NCBI GenBank assembly: GCA_007132905.1
Contig: SLNR01000034.1
Coordinates: forward strand, 1-42,102
DNA: 42,102 bases
Reading direction: 5' to 3'
Source: Candidatus Sumerlaeota bacterium
GTDB taxonomy: Bacteria; Bacillota; SLNR01
The notes beneath the pieces are model-generated. The model was given only the letters and a program-made list of their open reading frames with translations, was not told where the DNA came from and did not search any database. The number at the start of each line of letters is the position of its first letter. The first letter of the stretch is position 1. Made by a program: the position numbers and the translations under genes. Of the stretch, positions 18,059 through 26,266 are shown one piece after another.

Positions 18059-18265
18059 TTAGGGTAGAAAACTCAATTTACCTGCCGTCGACACAGTCTT
18101 TAATCTGCCTCTTACACCTATTTTCCCGTAGATATAACTGGTATGCCACTTAACTGTTCCCGTTGAGAGAAAAAATTTGCCGGGAATTTTCTGGTCGGAG
18201 AGCCCTTGGCTGATATATTCAGTATCTCAATCTCCCGGGGGAGTTAGCGCTTTTACTAGCTCTGC
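18059..18265 (-). pseudogene. Remnant of a LuxR-type transcriptional regulator (C-terminal HTH)
   Basis: Read on the minus strand, the frame ending in TAA at 18061-18059 encodes a nearly complete LuxR/GerE helix-turn-helix: EYISQGLSDQKI, then FLSTGTVKWHTSYIYGKIGV, then RLKTVSTAGKL. These match the family pattern of an ILxLxAxGLSxKEIA helix followed by SxGTVKxHxxxIYxKLGV. Just upstream, LTPPGD stands where the family has LTxRE, but an in-frame TGA interrupts it (about 18227-18229), and no coding sequence for the rest of a regulator is found between here and the Lnt gene. It is therefore the tail of a lost LuxR or MalT-like regulator. Confidence 0.7.
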
Positions 18266-18417
18266 GGAGATTTCTTTACCTTTTTCCCTGCGCCTGGGAA
18301 GATGCCATTTTTCTGCCAGGTTGGAGGCGAACACCCATGTTCTAATTCGGAGTACAGGACGGTCTGTCGTTTCGGTGCTCATTTTTCGGCGGGCTGAGAC
18401 ATTTCAGGAGGTTTTTT

Positions 18418-19944
18418 ATGAAAGAGACTGTAATGAGTGGGAGTATAACGCATGGGAAAGCACCTCAAACAGTGCAAATGCCGTTCATGTTCAGGCTTTT
18501 TTTCGGGCTGTTTTTTTCCGCCTCGGGGGCCTTGCTGTTTACCCTGGCTTTTCCTCCTTACAGCTTTTGGCCGTTGGCTTTTATCTGGATGGTTCCGGTT
18601 ATGTTGGCGGTGCACCGTATCATGCCGGAGAGGTTATCGGGCCTGGCCATGGGGGTAGGAGTGGGAGGCTTTTTCTATGGCTATTTTGGGGCCATGTTCG
18701 AGGGCGTCTTATTTATGCAATTTTTACCGTTGTTAATTGGTATTATGGCTGCCCTTATGGGGTTACGGGATCGACTCTTTCACGCCCGCACCGGCTACCG
18801 GTGGTTTATTCTGCACGGGGCTGCCGTGTGGGTGGGTATCGAGATGATTCGCGGGTTCATTCCCGTGATCGGAACCTGGGGTTTTGCCGCGTACACCTTA
18901 TATCGGCTGCCCTGGATCGTGCAGCCGGTAAGCATATTTAGCATCTACGGTATGAGTTTGCTCATCATGTTGTTTAACTACGCATTGGCCCAGCTGTTAC
19001 TGGCCTGCATGGACCGGCGCTGGAAGTTTGAAGAAAAAAATGTTCCCGTAAATCCTGCCCGGGCCATTCGTTGGGCGGGAGGAGTGCTTCTTTTGCTGTT
19101 GGTCTGGGGCGGCGTAAGTATGAGTATGTACCATACCCCTGAGCCGGACCTGCAGGTGGCGGCTGTCCAACCGGCGGCCATAATATCTCCGGAAGCTGAC
19201 GAAGAGGGAATAAACAAGGGGTTGCAAATAATAGGTGGCTTAACCAGGCAGGCAGCCGACGAGGGAGCAAGGTTTATTGTATGGCCGGAAGGATATCTGT
19301 CCTTTGATCCCCGGAAGAAAGAGACGTCTTTCTTTATGCAGCTGGCGGAAGAAACGGGGGCGTATATAGCTATCGGTTACATCGTGCAGACCGATGAAGG
19401 TTTGCGAAACGAAGCTACAGTGATCTCACCGGAAAAGGAATTTTTAGGCGTATTCGGCAAAGATCACCCGGTGGCCTTTGCTGGGGAAACCAGCATTACT
19501 CGTGGGGAGTACCCTGTTTACGATACAGAAATAGGGAGCCTGGGAACTATCATCTGTTATGACCTGGATTTTACCGATACCGCTCGCAAGGTAGCTTCCA
19601 ACGGCGCCGAAGTCATCGGGGTGCCTTCGGCTGACTGGCCCGCCATTGCCCATAAGCACTATTCCCACGTGGTTTTCCGGGCGGTGGAAAACCGGGTTTC
19701 CATGATCAAGGCTGATACTGCTTTTAATTCTGCCATTATCGATCCGTACGGCAATATTATTAAAAAGCATGTTTCTCCGTTAGGGGACCGGGCTGTCCTG
19801 GTGGGAGGAGTGCCCCTTGGTTCCTCTGACACGATTAGCATGAGGTGGGGTGACTGGATCGGCTGGATTAGTCTCGCTGCTATGATCTTTTTTTTGGGAA
19901 TGGATTTCTATACGGCTTTTTGGGAGAAGAAGCAGCGTGGATAG
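18418..19944 (+). CDS. lnt: Apolipoprotein N-acyltransferase homologue (Lnt)
   Basis: This 508-residue protein has six or so N-terminal membrane helices (about residues 24-235), an extracytoplasmic carbon-nitrogen hydrolase domain (about 245-475) and a last C-terminal helix (about 480-500), the Lnt layout. The catalytic triad can be placed as E291 (VWPEGYLSF), K348 (FGKDHPVAF) and C380 (IICYDLDF), and the downstream SADWPAIAHKHYSH and FRAVENRVS segments are Lnt-like. The known reaction is transfer of an acyl chain from phospholipid to the N-terminal cysteine of lipoproteins. The triad surroundings differ somewhat from the Escherichia coli enzyme (CYD rather than CYE), so another nitrilase-fold amidase or acyltransferase role is possible. 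An AGGAGG site precedes the start; it is a single gene. Confidence 0.83.
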   Translation: MKETVMSGSITHGKAPQTVQMPFMFRLFFGLFFSASGALLFTLAFPPYSFWPLAFIWMVPVMLAVHRIMPERLSGLAMGVGVGGFFYGYFGAMFEGVLFMQFLPLLIGIMAALMGLRDRLFHARTGYRWFILHGAAVWVGIEMIRGFIPVIGTWGFAAYTLYRLPWIVQPVSIFSIYGMSLLIMLFNYALAQLLLACMDRRWKFEEKNVPVNPARAIRWAGGVLLLLLVWGGVSMSMYHTPEPDLQVAAVQPAAIISPEADEEGINKGLQIIGGLTRQAADEGARFIVWPEGYLSFDPRKKETSFFMQLAEETGAYIAIGYIVQTDEGLRNEATVISPEKEFLGVFGKDHPVAFAGETSITRGEYPVYDTEIGSLGTIICYDLDFTDTARKVASNGAEVIGVPSADWPAIAHKHYSHVVFRAVENRVSMIKADTAFNSAIIDPYGNIIKKHVSPLGDRAVLVGGVPLGSSDTISMRWGDWIGWISLAAMIFFLGMDFYTAFWEKKQRG

Positions 19945-20053
19945 AAGTATTTTTGTTTCGGGAAAACCGTACCTGGGGCGGTAAGACCTGGCTGCCGCCT
20001 AAACATTGACAAAAATCGTCGGGAAAGGTATATCCGATGCAGCAATCTGATTG

Positions 20054-20092
20054 AAAAAAGCCCCTGTTTACTCAGGTGTTAGCTCTTTTTTG
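20054..20092 (+). terminator. Probable lnt terminator
   Basis: AAAAAAGC at 20054-20061 pairs with GCTCTTTTTT at 20082-20091 with a small bulge, and CCTG/CAGG forms an inner stem. It ends in six T, about 110 bp after the lnt stop. Confidence 0.6.
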
Positions 20093-20254
20093 AGGGGTGG
20101 CCGCGGCAGGTGGCTTTTCATCGACAGTTTTTACGCGAGCCACTGGCAGAAATAAAATTAGTGCTTTAAAATACTGACTTAGAGGTAAAAGAGATATTAT
20201 ACCGATCGGTATGCTTGCTCCTCTGTGTTTCGGCCGTGCCTGTGTTTGGTCAGG

Positions 20255-20452
20255 GATTTGGGGACCGGGTTCGGCCTTTTCGTTAGCAATTGACCTAACC
20301 CGGGCAATTTTACTGTCACCCGAAGCAAAACAGTTGATGATCTGTTCTTTAATACATCGGGTTCGGTCATTGGATTTATTTCAATTTTGGGATTGAAAGT
20401 AGCAAGTAAGCATGCGGGTTCTCTGTATAAAGTTTTTAATGCAGCCGAATAG
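20255..20452 (+). pseudogene. Possible VanZ-family remnant (frameshifted)
   Basis: Two overlapping frames together resemble the end of a VanZ-type membrane protein. One reads SAFSLAIDLTRAILLSPE, like the S-x-x-IELxQ helix. The other reads RSKTVDDLFFNTSGSVIGFI, like the R-x-x-DxDDxxxNxxGxxxGY motif that closes the family. A frameshift near 20310-20325 separates them and no start region is found. The call rests on motif resemblance only. Confidence 0.35.
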
Positions 20453-20742
20453 AAAGTTTATGAAGTGAAGTAATTGCATTAGTAAGGCGGTGGCACAATA
20501 AAATGTCAATGATCATTAATTGCTTTCTTAAAATAGGATTTGTCATTTTAGTAAGCACAAAACTAAATCAAATCTCTGGCAAGAACGATTTAGAAGTTTT
20601 TTTGAAGCCGGAAAGGACATAACGGTTTGCAGGGATAAGAAGGAATGTCTTTTCGGTGGGCGAATTAGTCAGGCAGACCGATGAAGAAAGGCAGACCATG
20701 CGAAGATGATGAAAACGGCATTTTTAGGAAGAGGGGGTTCTT

Positions 20743-20976
20743 TTGCCTGACTGGGTGCATGCAGTAGTCATGATTTTTCTCTGGATCGGGATAGGGCTGT
20801 TCATTGGCACAAGGGTCGACGGCGTTTTAGGCGTGATCTGGGGTGTAATGGTCGGTTATTTGGTGGCCGGTCAGGTGGTGCAGAAAATCCCCGGTTTTTG
20901 GAAAGACAAAGATGGGAACGATATCAGGCGTGAGCCTGAAGAAGAAGAGGATGATGGCAAAAAAGAGAGCCTTTGA
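20743..20976 (+). CDS. Small glycine-rich membrane protein
   Basis: This 77-residue protein starts with TTG, five bases after a strong GAGGGGG ribosome site; no ATG is available in frame. It has two closely spaced hydrophobic segments (about residues 6-25 and 27-47) with glycines every three to four residues (GIGLFIGTRVDGVLGVIWGVMVGYLVAG), a pattern of tightly packed helices, followed by a charged tail rich in E, D and K (about 55-77). I do not recognise a family. Its stop codon lies inside the arm of a terminator hairpin, so it is a one-gene transcript. The position before a DUF4236 protein may be accidental. Confidence 0.65.
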   Translation: MPDWVHAVVMIFLWIGIGLFIGTRVDGVLGVIWGVMVGYLVAGQVVQKIPGFWKDKDGNDIRREPEEEEDDGKKESL

Positions 20977-20990
20977 AGAGGCCTCTTTTG
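20959..20990 (+). terminator. Terminator overlapping the stop of the small membrane protein gene
   Basis: AAAAGAGAGCCT pairs with AGGCCTCTTTT (one bulged A) around the stop codon at 20974-20976, which sits in the loop. A short T-run ends the structure. Confidence 0.75.
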
Positions 20991-21215
20991 TAGGCAAAGA
21001 TCCGTCCTCTTATTGGCGGCTTGTATAGGAGCAGATAAGAAAAAAGATAAGAAGGCAGGATATGAATCTGAAGAAAAGGTCATAGAACATCCTTATAGAA
21101 GGTCTGTTTATATAAGGCTAAAAGACATAGGAACCGGTGTCTTTCAGCACGGGTTTTCTTGTTCGCAAAAGCAAGGCGGGTGATAAAAAAATTGGTGCCG
21201 CCCATAGGAGGCTCC

Positions 21216-21326
21216 ATGAGCGGAAAGGAAGTCCGAGGATATTCAATCAGCCGATTAAGGCAAGAACAAGCGGACATGTACAGCCATGCAGGAAACCACG
21301 AGATCCCTGCGGAACACGAACAATAA
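21216..21326 (+). CDS. Candidate 36-residue small protein
   Basis: An ATG at 21216 follows a good GGAGG ribosome site with five bases spacing, and the frame runs 36 codons to a TAA at 21324-21326. The product is soluble and charged (MSGKEVRGYSISRLRQE, ending in HEIPAEHEQ), with no membrane segment. The same frame stays open upstream to about 21180 from a GTG. It lies 107 bp before the DUF4236 gene and could be its leader gene or an independent small protein. No family recognised; a decayed gene end is the alternative. Confidence 0.4.
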   Translation: MSGKEVRGYSISRLRQEQADMYSHAGNHEIPAEHEQ

Positions 21327-21432
21327 ACATAAGGGAAAAGGAGCAGGAAGGATCGTAAATACAGTTCGGTTAACGGACTTTACAGCCCATAACAAGAAAA
21401 CAGTATGAGTAAAGAAGAGAGGAGGTCCTTTT

Positions 21433-22419
21433 ATGGGAGTTCGATTCAGACGCAGGATAAAGATTACCAAAGGAGTAAATCTTAATATCAGCAAGTCAGG
21501 AGTGGGCATCAGCGGTGGCGTACGGGGATTGAGAGCGGGAGCAGGGCCAAAAGGAGCCTACCGGTCCATGGGCATTCCGGGGACTGGCCTTTATATGTTC
21601 GATTATGCCAAAAAAGGCAAAAAAACACCTTTAGCCAACACAGCAGTCGGCGGCGCTGTCAAAGGGGATTCAGAGACCACGGATACGGCCTCTTTGGCGC
21701 CGCCTGAACTTGCGGTGTCTTCGCTTCCCGTTGTGGGCATGGTTTTGTCTGTTGTTTTGATGATCTTCTATCTTCCTCTGGGCCTTCTTTCTCTGGCCGC
21801 CTCCGGCTATTTTTTTCACCGGCAAAGAGAATCGGACCGGTATAAATCTTTCACTTCCTTCCAAAAGGGGCTGGAAGAAGCAAAGGAGGGAGACCAACAG
21901 GGAGCTTTGGCCAAGTTCTTGCACGCAGACCGTCTATTTCCCGGCGTGCCGCGAACCCAGCGCTACATTGCCCAGTTGTTTCACCTTGAAGGCGCCTATG
22001 AAAAGGCTCTGCCGTATTACGAACAATACCTGTCTCAAGAGAAAGAAGATTGGGAAGCCAAGTTGGAGTATGCCCGTAATCTAGCCTCTGACGGAAAGCA
22101 CGAAGACAGCATAAGAAAGCTTCAGAACCTTCCCGACGAGATCAAAGAACTTCCGGTTGTCTACAATACCATCGCTGCAATTTTCATTGACATGGAAAAC
22201 AATGAAGAAGCGGCTCAACTGCTTACTTCCAAGGTGGGGCGAAAAAGAAAAATGAACGAGGATTTGATGCTGTCCCGGTACCTGCAGGGTACGGCCTATA
22301 AGAACTTAGACGACAAAAAGAGGGCGTTGAGGGAATTGAGAAAGGTCTATGCCGAGGACATGGATTATCTTGATACCGCAAAGATGATAGAAGAATTAGA
22401 AGCAGAGAGTAGAAAATAA
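21433..22419 (+). CDS. DUF4236 domain protein with membrane segment and TPR repeats
   Basis: This 328-residue protein starts with a DUF4236 domain (about residues 1-55): FRRRIKITKGVNLNISKSG, GVGISGG and a MGIPGTGLY end are its hallmarks. A linker follows, then two hydrophobic segments (about 93-126) and a cytoplasmic-type helical region (about 130-325) with tetratricopeptide-like repeats (GALAKFLHADRLFP, YEKALPYYEQYL, EEAAQLLTSK, ALRELRKVYAED). TPR parts normally bind other proteins. The function of DUF4236 is unknown. The start has a strong GGAGG site. The gene is single; the next gene (GNAT) is about 290 bp away with its own ribosome site. Confidence 0.85.
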   Translation: MGVRFRRRIKITKGVNLNISKSGVGISGGVRGLRAGAGPKGAYRSMGIPGTGLYMFDYAKKGKKTPLANTAVGGAVKGDSETTDTASLAPPELAVSSLPVVGMVLSVVLMIFYLPLGLLSLAASGYFFHRQRESDRYKSFTSFQKGLEEAKEGDQQGALAKFLHADRLFPGVPRTQRYIAQLFHLEGAYEKALPYYEQYLSQEKEDWEAKLEYARNLASDGKHEDSIRKLQNLPDEIKELPVVYNTIAAIFIDMENNEEAAQLLTSKVGRKRKMNEDLMLSRYLQGTAYKNLDDKKRALRELRKVYAEDMDYLDTAKMIEELEAESRK

Positions 22420-22551
22420 AAAAGAAAGCAGGCAGTTAAAATGGTGACAGAGTAAAGTAGAAAGGCCGGAATCGAATAGCCCGGCCGTAAGGAAACAAAG
22501 AGATATACTCTGATAAGATGCGGGAAAGCTGTCTTAAAGAGCAGGAGAAGG

Positions 22552-22588
22552 AGAAGAATCCGTTTTGTTAAAGGGTTTTTCTTTTTTT
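22552..22588 (+). terminator. Possible terminator before the GNAT gene
   Basis: AAGAA and CC (22554-22561) can pair with GG and TTCTT (22573-22582) around an AT-rich loop, followed by seven T. A separate GGCCGG/CCGGCC hairpin lies at about 22464-22486 without a T-run. Confidence 0.4.
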
Positions 22589-22705
22589 CCTTGGGAAGGC
22601 AGCCTTTGTCATGAACAGGAAGAAAAAAAGTAAAAAGGGAATGTAAGGGAGAAGGCAAAATACAAGTCGTAGAGCAAAAAAGATACCAAAAAGAGGTGAT
22701 GGATC

Positions 22706-23221
22706 ATGAACAGTTGGTTTAAAGAAGAGACAAAATGCGTTGACGGTGATGAGTTTTTGTTCAAAACGATAGAAGATCCGGATGAGAAAAGCCGTATCTG
22801 CGGGGATATTTTATCTTCTATTCCGGAGTGGTTTGAAAGTGAAGAAGCCAATCAAATTTATAGAAGAAGAATTCGCAATCAAATTGCTTTGGTGGTGAAA
22901 AAAGAAGGCCGGGCGGTGGGGTTTTTGGGGTTGGAAGACCATAATCCGTATACGAGTGAGATCTATGTTTTCGGTATCAGAAAAGGGTATCAGAGGCATG
23001 GACTGGGGCGTGAATTGGTGTCAATGGTAACCGAAGAGCTGAGAAAACACCCCGAAAAAAAATACCTTACGGTCAAAACACTGGGAGAAAGCCGGCCGGA
23101 TCCGTTCTATGAAAAGACCAGGGCTTTTTACCGGAAAATGGGGTTTTTGCCGTTAGAAGAGATGAAAACACTCTGGAGTGAAAACAATCCCTGCCTCTTT
23201 ATGATCAAAGACTTAAGGTGA
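22706..23221 (+). CDS. GNAT family N-acetyltransferase
   Basis: This 171-residue protein shows the GNAT fold. Strand beta-4 and the acetyl-CoA loop appear as EIYVFGIRKGYQRHGLGRELVSMVTEEL, where QRHGLG is the R/Q-x-x-G-x-G pyrophosphate-binding loop. The preceding ALVVKKEGRAVGFLGLEDHN is the beta-2/beta-3 hairpin, and AFYRKMGFLPLEEM is the C-terminal F-Y-x-x-x-GF motif with the usual tyrosine. It is cytoplasmic and uses acetyl-CoA; the acceptor is unknown. An AGAGGTGAT site lies just before the ATG. It stands alone between two spacers. Confidence 0.88.
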   Translation: MNSWFKEETKCVDGDEFLFKTIEDPDEKSRICGDILSSIPEWFESEEANQIYRRRIRNQIALVVKKEGRAVGFLGLEDHNPYTSEIYVFGIRKGYQRHGLGRELVSMVTEELRKHPEKKYLTVKTLGESRPDPFYEKTRAFYRKMGFLPLEEMKTLWSENNPCLFMIKDLR

Positions 23222-23531
23222 GTGCAGTTAAAGAAAAATATTGGCAACATGATTGTTTTTGTTTTGATGCAGATACAGCAAGACGCGGGATAAAAGTCTG
23301 GATCCCTCTTCCCGCACCCCAATGAAAGTGGTTGAATTCAGGAATTTTCCCGCAATATCCGGCTGAGAATATCCTATTTTCCGTTAGGGTCTTTACTTTA
23401 AAATCATCGTGAGTTTCTTTTATGAATCAAACGTTCCGTCTCCGTCTTAACGGCAGAGAACAGGGTGGTTTTTCTATTTTCCCGAACAGAGGCAGATTGG
23501 CTTTCATCTAATAAAGCGAGCTTTCGGGGAG
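23222..23531. other. Spacer between convergent genes
   Basis: About 310 bp between the GNAT gene and the end of the minus-strand hydrolase gene. I see no gene and no strong terminator; a weak GGGAT/ATCCC inverted repeat lies near 23288-23306. Confidence 0.4.
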
Positions 23532-24668
23532 CTAAGAATCTTCGCCATAAAGTGAATCCACCGTTTCTTTGACGCGCACCATCTCGAGCCTGAACCTTTC
23601 AGGTTCTTCGAAATTGGGGCTGTGGGCGGAGTGTTCAAACCAGACCATTTCTTTATAAGGGGCTTGCAGAGCCTCGTAGTATTTTTCGACATATTCATAG
23701 GCGGTGACATAGTCGTGGCGGCCGCTAAAGAAAAACACCGGTACTTCAAGCTTTGGTACTTGTTTGAGAAAATCCACCGAGGTTAAATCGTCGAGCATCC
23801 AAGCAACCGACTGCTGATTGCCTTTTACATAACGTACGATGTCCTTTACAGAATATTCAGGAGCGAAGAGATGGATTTTGGCAAGTTCAAGCAAATGAAG
23901 TACATTGTTTGATTCACCGTATACATCGCCGCCAAATTGAAACAGCCATTTTCTCTGTACGGAGATTTTCTCAAGGAACGCATCCTCTTCATAAGGAGGA
24001 GAACCAATGGCTGTTAACTCCTCCACCGCCTGATCCAGATTTCTTCTTTTGGCTTCGTCCAGGGTAAATTGATACGAGATTTTCTCAGCTTCCGTAAAAT
24101 GGACCGCCTGCCCTATCCCGACATAAGCGGCGTAATACTCAGGCTTTCTATGTACGGCGTGGGTCCCTACAATACTGCCCCAGGAATGTCCCGCCAGATA
24201 GATCGTATCGACATCAAATCTTTCTTGTAACATTTCCGTCAATTCCAGTGTATCCCCGATTATTTGCTCCAGGGTTACATCTTCGGGGGTAAGTTTTTGT
24301 GAAAAGGATTTTCCTGCCCCTCGTTGATCCCAGCCGACCACCACATAATGATTTTCCAGGTCCTGGTTGTAATGACGCATGGGGACCATTTCAGGAGATC
24401 CCGGCCCGCCGTGCAAAAACAGCAGTACGGGGTTGGTTGTGTCCTGCCCACGGAAAGAAACCCACTGGTCTACGCCCCCCAAAGAAATTTTCTCCAACGA
24501 TTGGATTCCGTCGGGGGATGTAATTTCAATCGCCTGGACGGTTTGGTACTGCCAATAAAAAACAAATAAAGAAAAGACGGCCAGGAAAACCAGCAGCAAA
24601 GAAAAAACAGGCAGCAGCACATAGCGAAACAGTTTGGATGAAGCAAGGGATACACGAATGATAATCAC
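23532..24668 (-). CDS. Membrane-anchored alpha/beta hydrolase, proline iminopeptidase-like
   Basis: This 378-residue protein has one N-terminal membrane helix (about residues 14-38) and an alpha/beta hydrolase domain outside. The oxyanion motif LFLHGGPGSPE (84-93) with HGGPG, the VVVGWDQRGAGKS segment, and the nucleophile elbow AGHSWGS (S162) are typical of the S33 prolyl aminopeptidase group. The acid is likely in FFSGRHDYVT and the histidine in FEHSAHSPNFEEP near the C terminus. Some S33-like proteins are esterases or epoxide hydrolases, so peptide substrate is not certain. The start is GTG at 24668; no ATG lies in frame nearby and only a weak ribosome site (TTAGGC) is seen. It is a single gene. 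Confidence 0.83.
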   Translation of the reverse strand: MIIIRVSLASSKLFRYVLLPVFSLLLVFLAVFSLFVFYWQYQTVQAIEITSPDGIQSLEKISLGGVDQWVSFRGQDTTNPVLLFLHGGPGSPEMVPMRHYNQDLENHYVVVGWDQRGAGKSFSQKLTPEDVTLEQIIGDTLELTEMLQERFDVDTIYLAGHSWGSIVGTHAVHRKPEYYAAYVGIGQAVHFTEAEKISYQFTLDEAKRRNLDQAVEELTAIGSPPYEEDAFLEKISVQRKWLFQFGGDVYGESNNVLHLLELAKIHLFAPEYSVKDIVRYVKGNQQSVAWMLDDLTSVDFLKQVPKLEVPVFFFSGRHDYVTAYEYVEKYYEALQAPYKEMVWFEHSAHSPNFEEPERFRLEMVRVKETVDSLYGEDS

Positions 24669-25611
24669 CGCCTAAAAAGAAGTCGCCTTTTTATCTGGAT
24701 TGAAAAAAGAGAGAAAAGAGACGTAAAAAAAGTAAACTTTTTGCTGTGAGAATATAAGGTTTTTCAGATGAAAAAGCTTCAGAAAAAACGTCTTCCGTTC
24801 GCAAAAGAATGGCATTTTTCCATAGGACTCCGATGAGAAAGGTTTGACAGTGTTTACCGGATTCAGAAAAAGTGAACACCCTTCTTTTTCTTTCTCGTAA
24901 AGAAGAATCCTTTTTTATTTTGATCGCTTGCTGGAAAACGCTCTTTTTCATTGTTTTCATCATGAAAAAAAGGCTCTATAGCTAAACGGACATGTACTAT
25001 GCAATTGGTTTTTCAAGTTTCTCATCTTGTCTGCACGGCCGGGCAAGCTCGCGTGTTTCTGCAGGGGAGAAACCTGCCCAAGCGGTGAAAAGATCAGTTG
25101 GTACGTGATTACAAAGAAGGGGCGACAACAAAAAATTTTCAGTGTGGACCTGCGATAAGTATTGAAAGGGAAAATGAAATGACTGGACTGTGAAAACGTG
25201 TCATGGGGGAAAGCAGATGCTTTTGCACGCATAATGCAACTAGGAGGATGAGATTCGTTGGAGTCCATGGATTTCGTAGTTGGATGACTTGGTCTATTAG
25301 ACTGTTGATAAGCAGAACGATCTTAAAATCTTTCATAGAAAGCCACCTCGAGTAATTCGCTATGGGGGCGAGCAGAGAGTATTGTGGACTTTCTTAAGTG
25401 ATTTTGGAGAGGTATTACTCCGTTGTTCTGTCCGAAGTTTGCGTGAAAGTTCAATGTTTCATGTAATAGTGAGTGGAGAAGTGTCCTTCATCTTGAAACG
25501 GCGGCTTTTCGCACCGATTAATATTCTAACCGAGGACAAGCATCTTGGTAATTATTGTCTATACCCGGTCTTCGCGCCCTTGTATGAGCTTAGTCGAATG
25601 AAAAGAAGGTT
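24669..25611. other. Gene-poor spacer
   Basis: Nothing recognisable was found apart from one short minus-strand frame with a good ribosome site (25139-25336, listed separately). The sequence contains AT-rich stretches near 24680-24760 that may hold the promoter of the minus-strand hydrolase, but no clear boxes. Confidence 0.4.
25139..25336 (-). CDS. Doubtful 65-residue ORF
   Basis: The ATG at 25336 follows a GAGGTGG ribosome site with six bases spacing. The product begins MKDFKIVLLINSLIDQVIQL and contains moderately hydrophobic stretches (LILLVALCV, ISFSLSILIAG), so it could be a small membrane protein. I recognise no family and the region looks decayed, so it may be spurious. Confidence 0.22.
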   Translation of the reverse strand: MKDFKIVLLINSLIDQVIQLRNPWTPTNLILLVALCVQKHLLSPMTRFHSPVISFSLSILIAGPH

Positions 25612-25639
25612 TTGAAGAAAGCTATGTATGTGATAGAAT
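25612..25639 (+). promoter_or_regulatory. Probable promoter of the PsiE-like gene
   Basis: TTGAAG at 25612-25617 and TAGAAT at 25634-25639 with a 16-bp spacer, about 53 bp before the start codon. Each box deviates from consensus by one or two bases. Confidence 0.45.
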
Positions 25640-25691
25640 GGAGCTCGTGAATTAATCTTTAGACATCATATAAGAAAGGGAGGTGTTTTTT

Positions 25692-26120
25692 ATGGCAGAT
25701 TCGAGTTTTACTGGTAGCAAGCACTTTCGGGGCTATCGGGAACAAATCGTGGAGCTGAGCGGGAAGGTTATCTTCTTGTTGTTAACTCTTTTGACAGCTG
25801 TGATTTTATTGGCTGTGGTTGTTGGTGTATTTGATCTGATAAGATATATTCCGTTCATGATCGGTCCAACAGTTGGCAGATCTTACCAGGTAGTGCGAGA
25901 ATTTTTAGGGTATATTTTGCTGCTGGTGATCGGCCTTGAGATTGCTACGGCTTTGATTCGGCAAAAAGCTGCGACATTTTTGAATGTCATGATCTACGGT
26001 GTGACCATGAAAGTGTTGATTCGTTCTGAGCAAGTGTATGAATTACTATTTGGAGCTTTGGCACTAGGGGTGCTGTTTCTCATCAAGTGCTATCTTCTCA
26101 ACCCTGTGAAAAGCGAGTAA
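25692..26120 (+). CDS. PsiE-like small membrane protein
   Basis: This 142-residue protein has four hydrophobic segments (about residues 25-48, 71-91, 96-110 and 115-135). The pattern EFLGYILLLVIGLEIATAL, then FLNVMIYGVTMKVLIR, then a short last helix resembles the phosphate-starvation-inducible PsiE family, whose members share an ExL-x-x-xR region followed by a transmembrane VARKxI-like helix. Function of PsiE is not established. The ATG at 25692 is chosen over a GTG at 25683, because the GGAGG ribosome site overlaps the latter. It is a single gene with its own promoter and terminator hairpin. Confidence 0.6.
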   Translation: MADSSFTGSKHFRGYREQIVELSGKVIFLLLTLLTAVILLAVVVGVFDLIRYIPFMIGPTVGRSYQVVREFLGYILLLVIGLEIATALIRQKAATFLNVMIYGVTMKVLIRSEQVYELLFGALALGVLFLIKCYLLNPVKSE

Positions 26121-26221
26121 AGGAGATATCGTTTGATGGGATCAGTTGGCTGTTTCCATTAAAAGTCGATCTATCATGAGTTGATTGGAAGGAAGAACGG
26201 AAAACACAATTATAGTTAAAC

Positions 26222-26266
26222 AAAGTGCACCTTCGTGTTAGAAAATCTTACACGGGGGTGTACTTT
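26222..26266 (+). terminator. Hairpin terminator after the PsiE-like gene
   Basis: AAAGTGCACCTTCGTGT at 26222-26238 pairs with ACACGGGGGTGTACTTT at 26250-26266, partly through G-U pairs. It has a long stem but only a short T-rich end, about 100 bp after the stop. Confidence 0.6.

Larger units (their letters stand above)
19945..20742. other. Gene-poor spacer after lnt
   Basis: It contains the terminator-like hairpin at 20054-20092 and a VanZ-like remnant at 20255-20452, both listed separately. The remaining sequence up to the small gene at 20743 has no recognised coding content. Confidence 0.45.

Noticed and set aside
18177-18941. 254-codon plus-strand open frame overlapping the start of lnt
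   Set aside because: It overlaps the well-supported Lnt frame for more than 500 bp and its translation has no family features or ribosome site.
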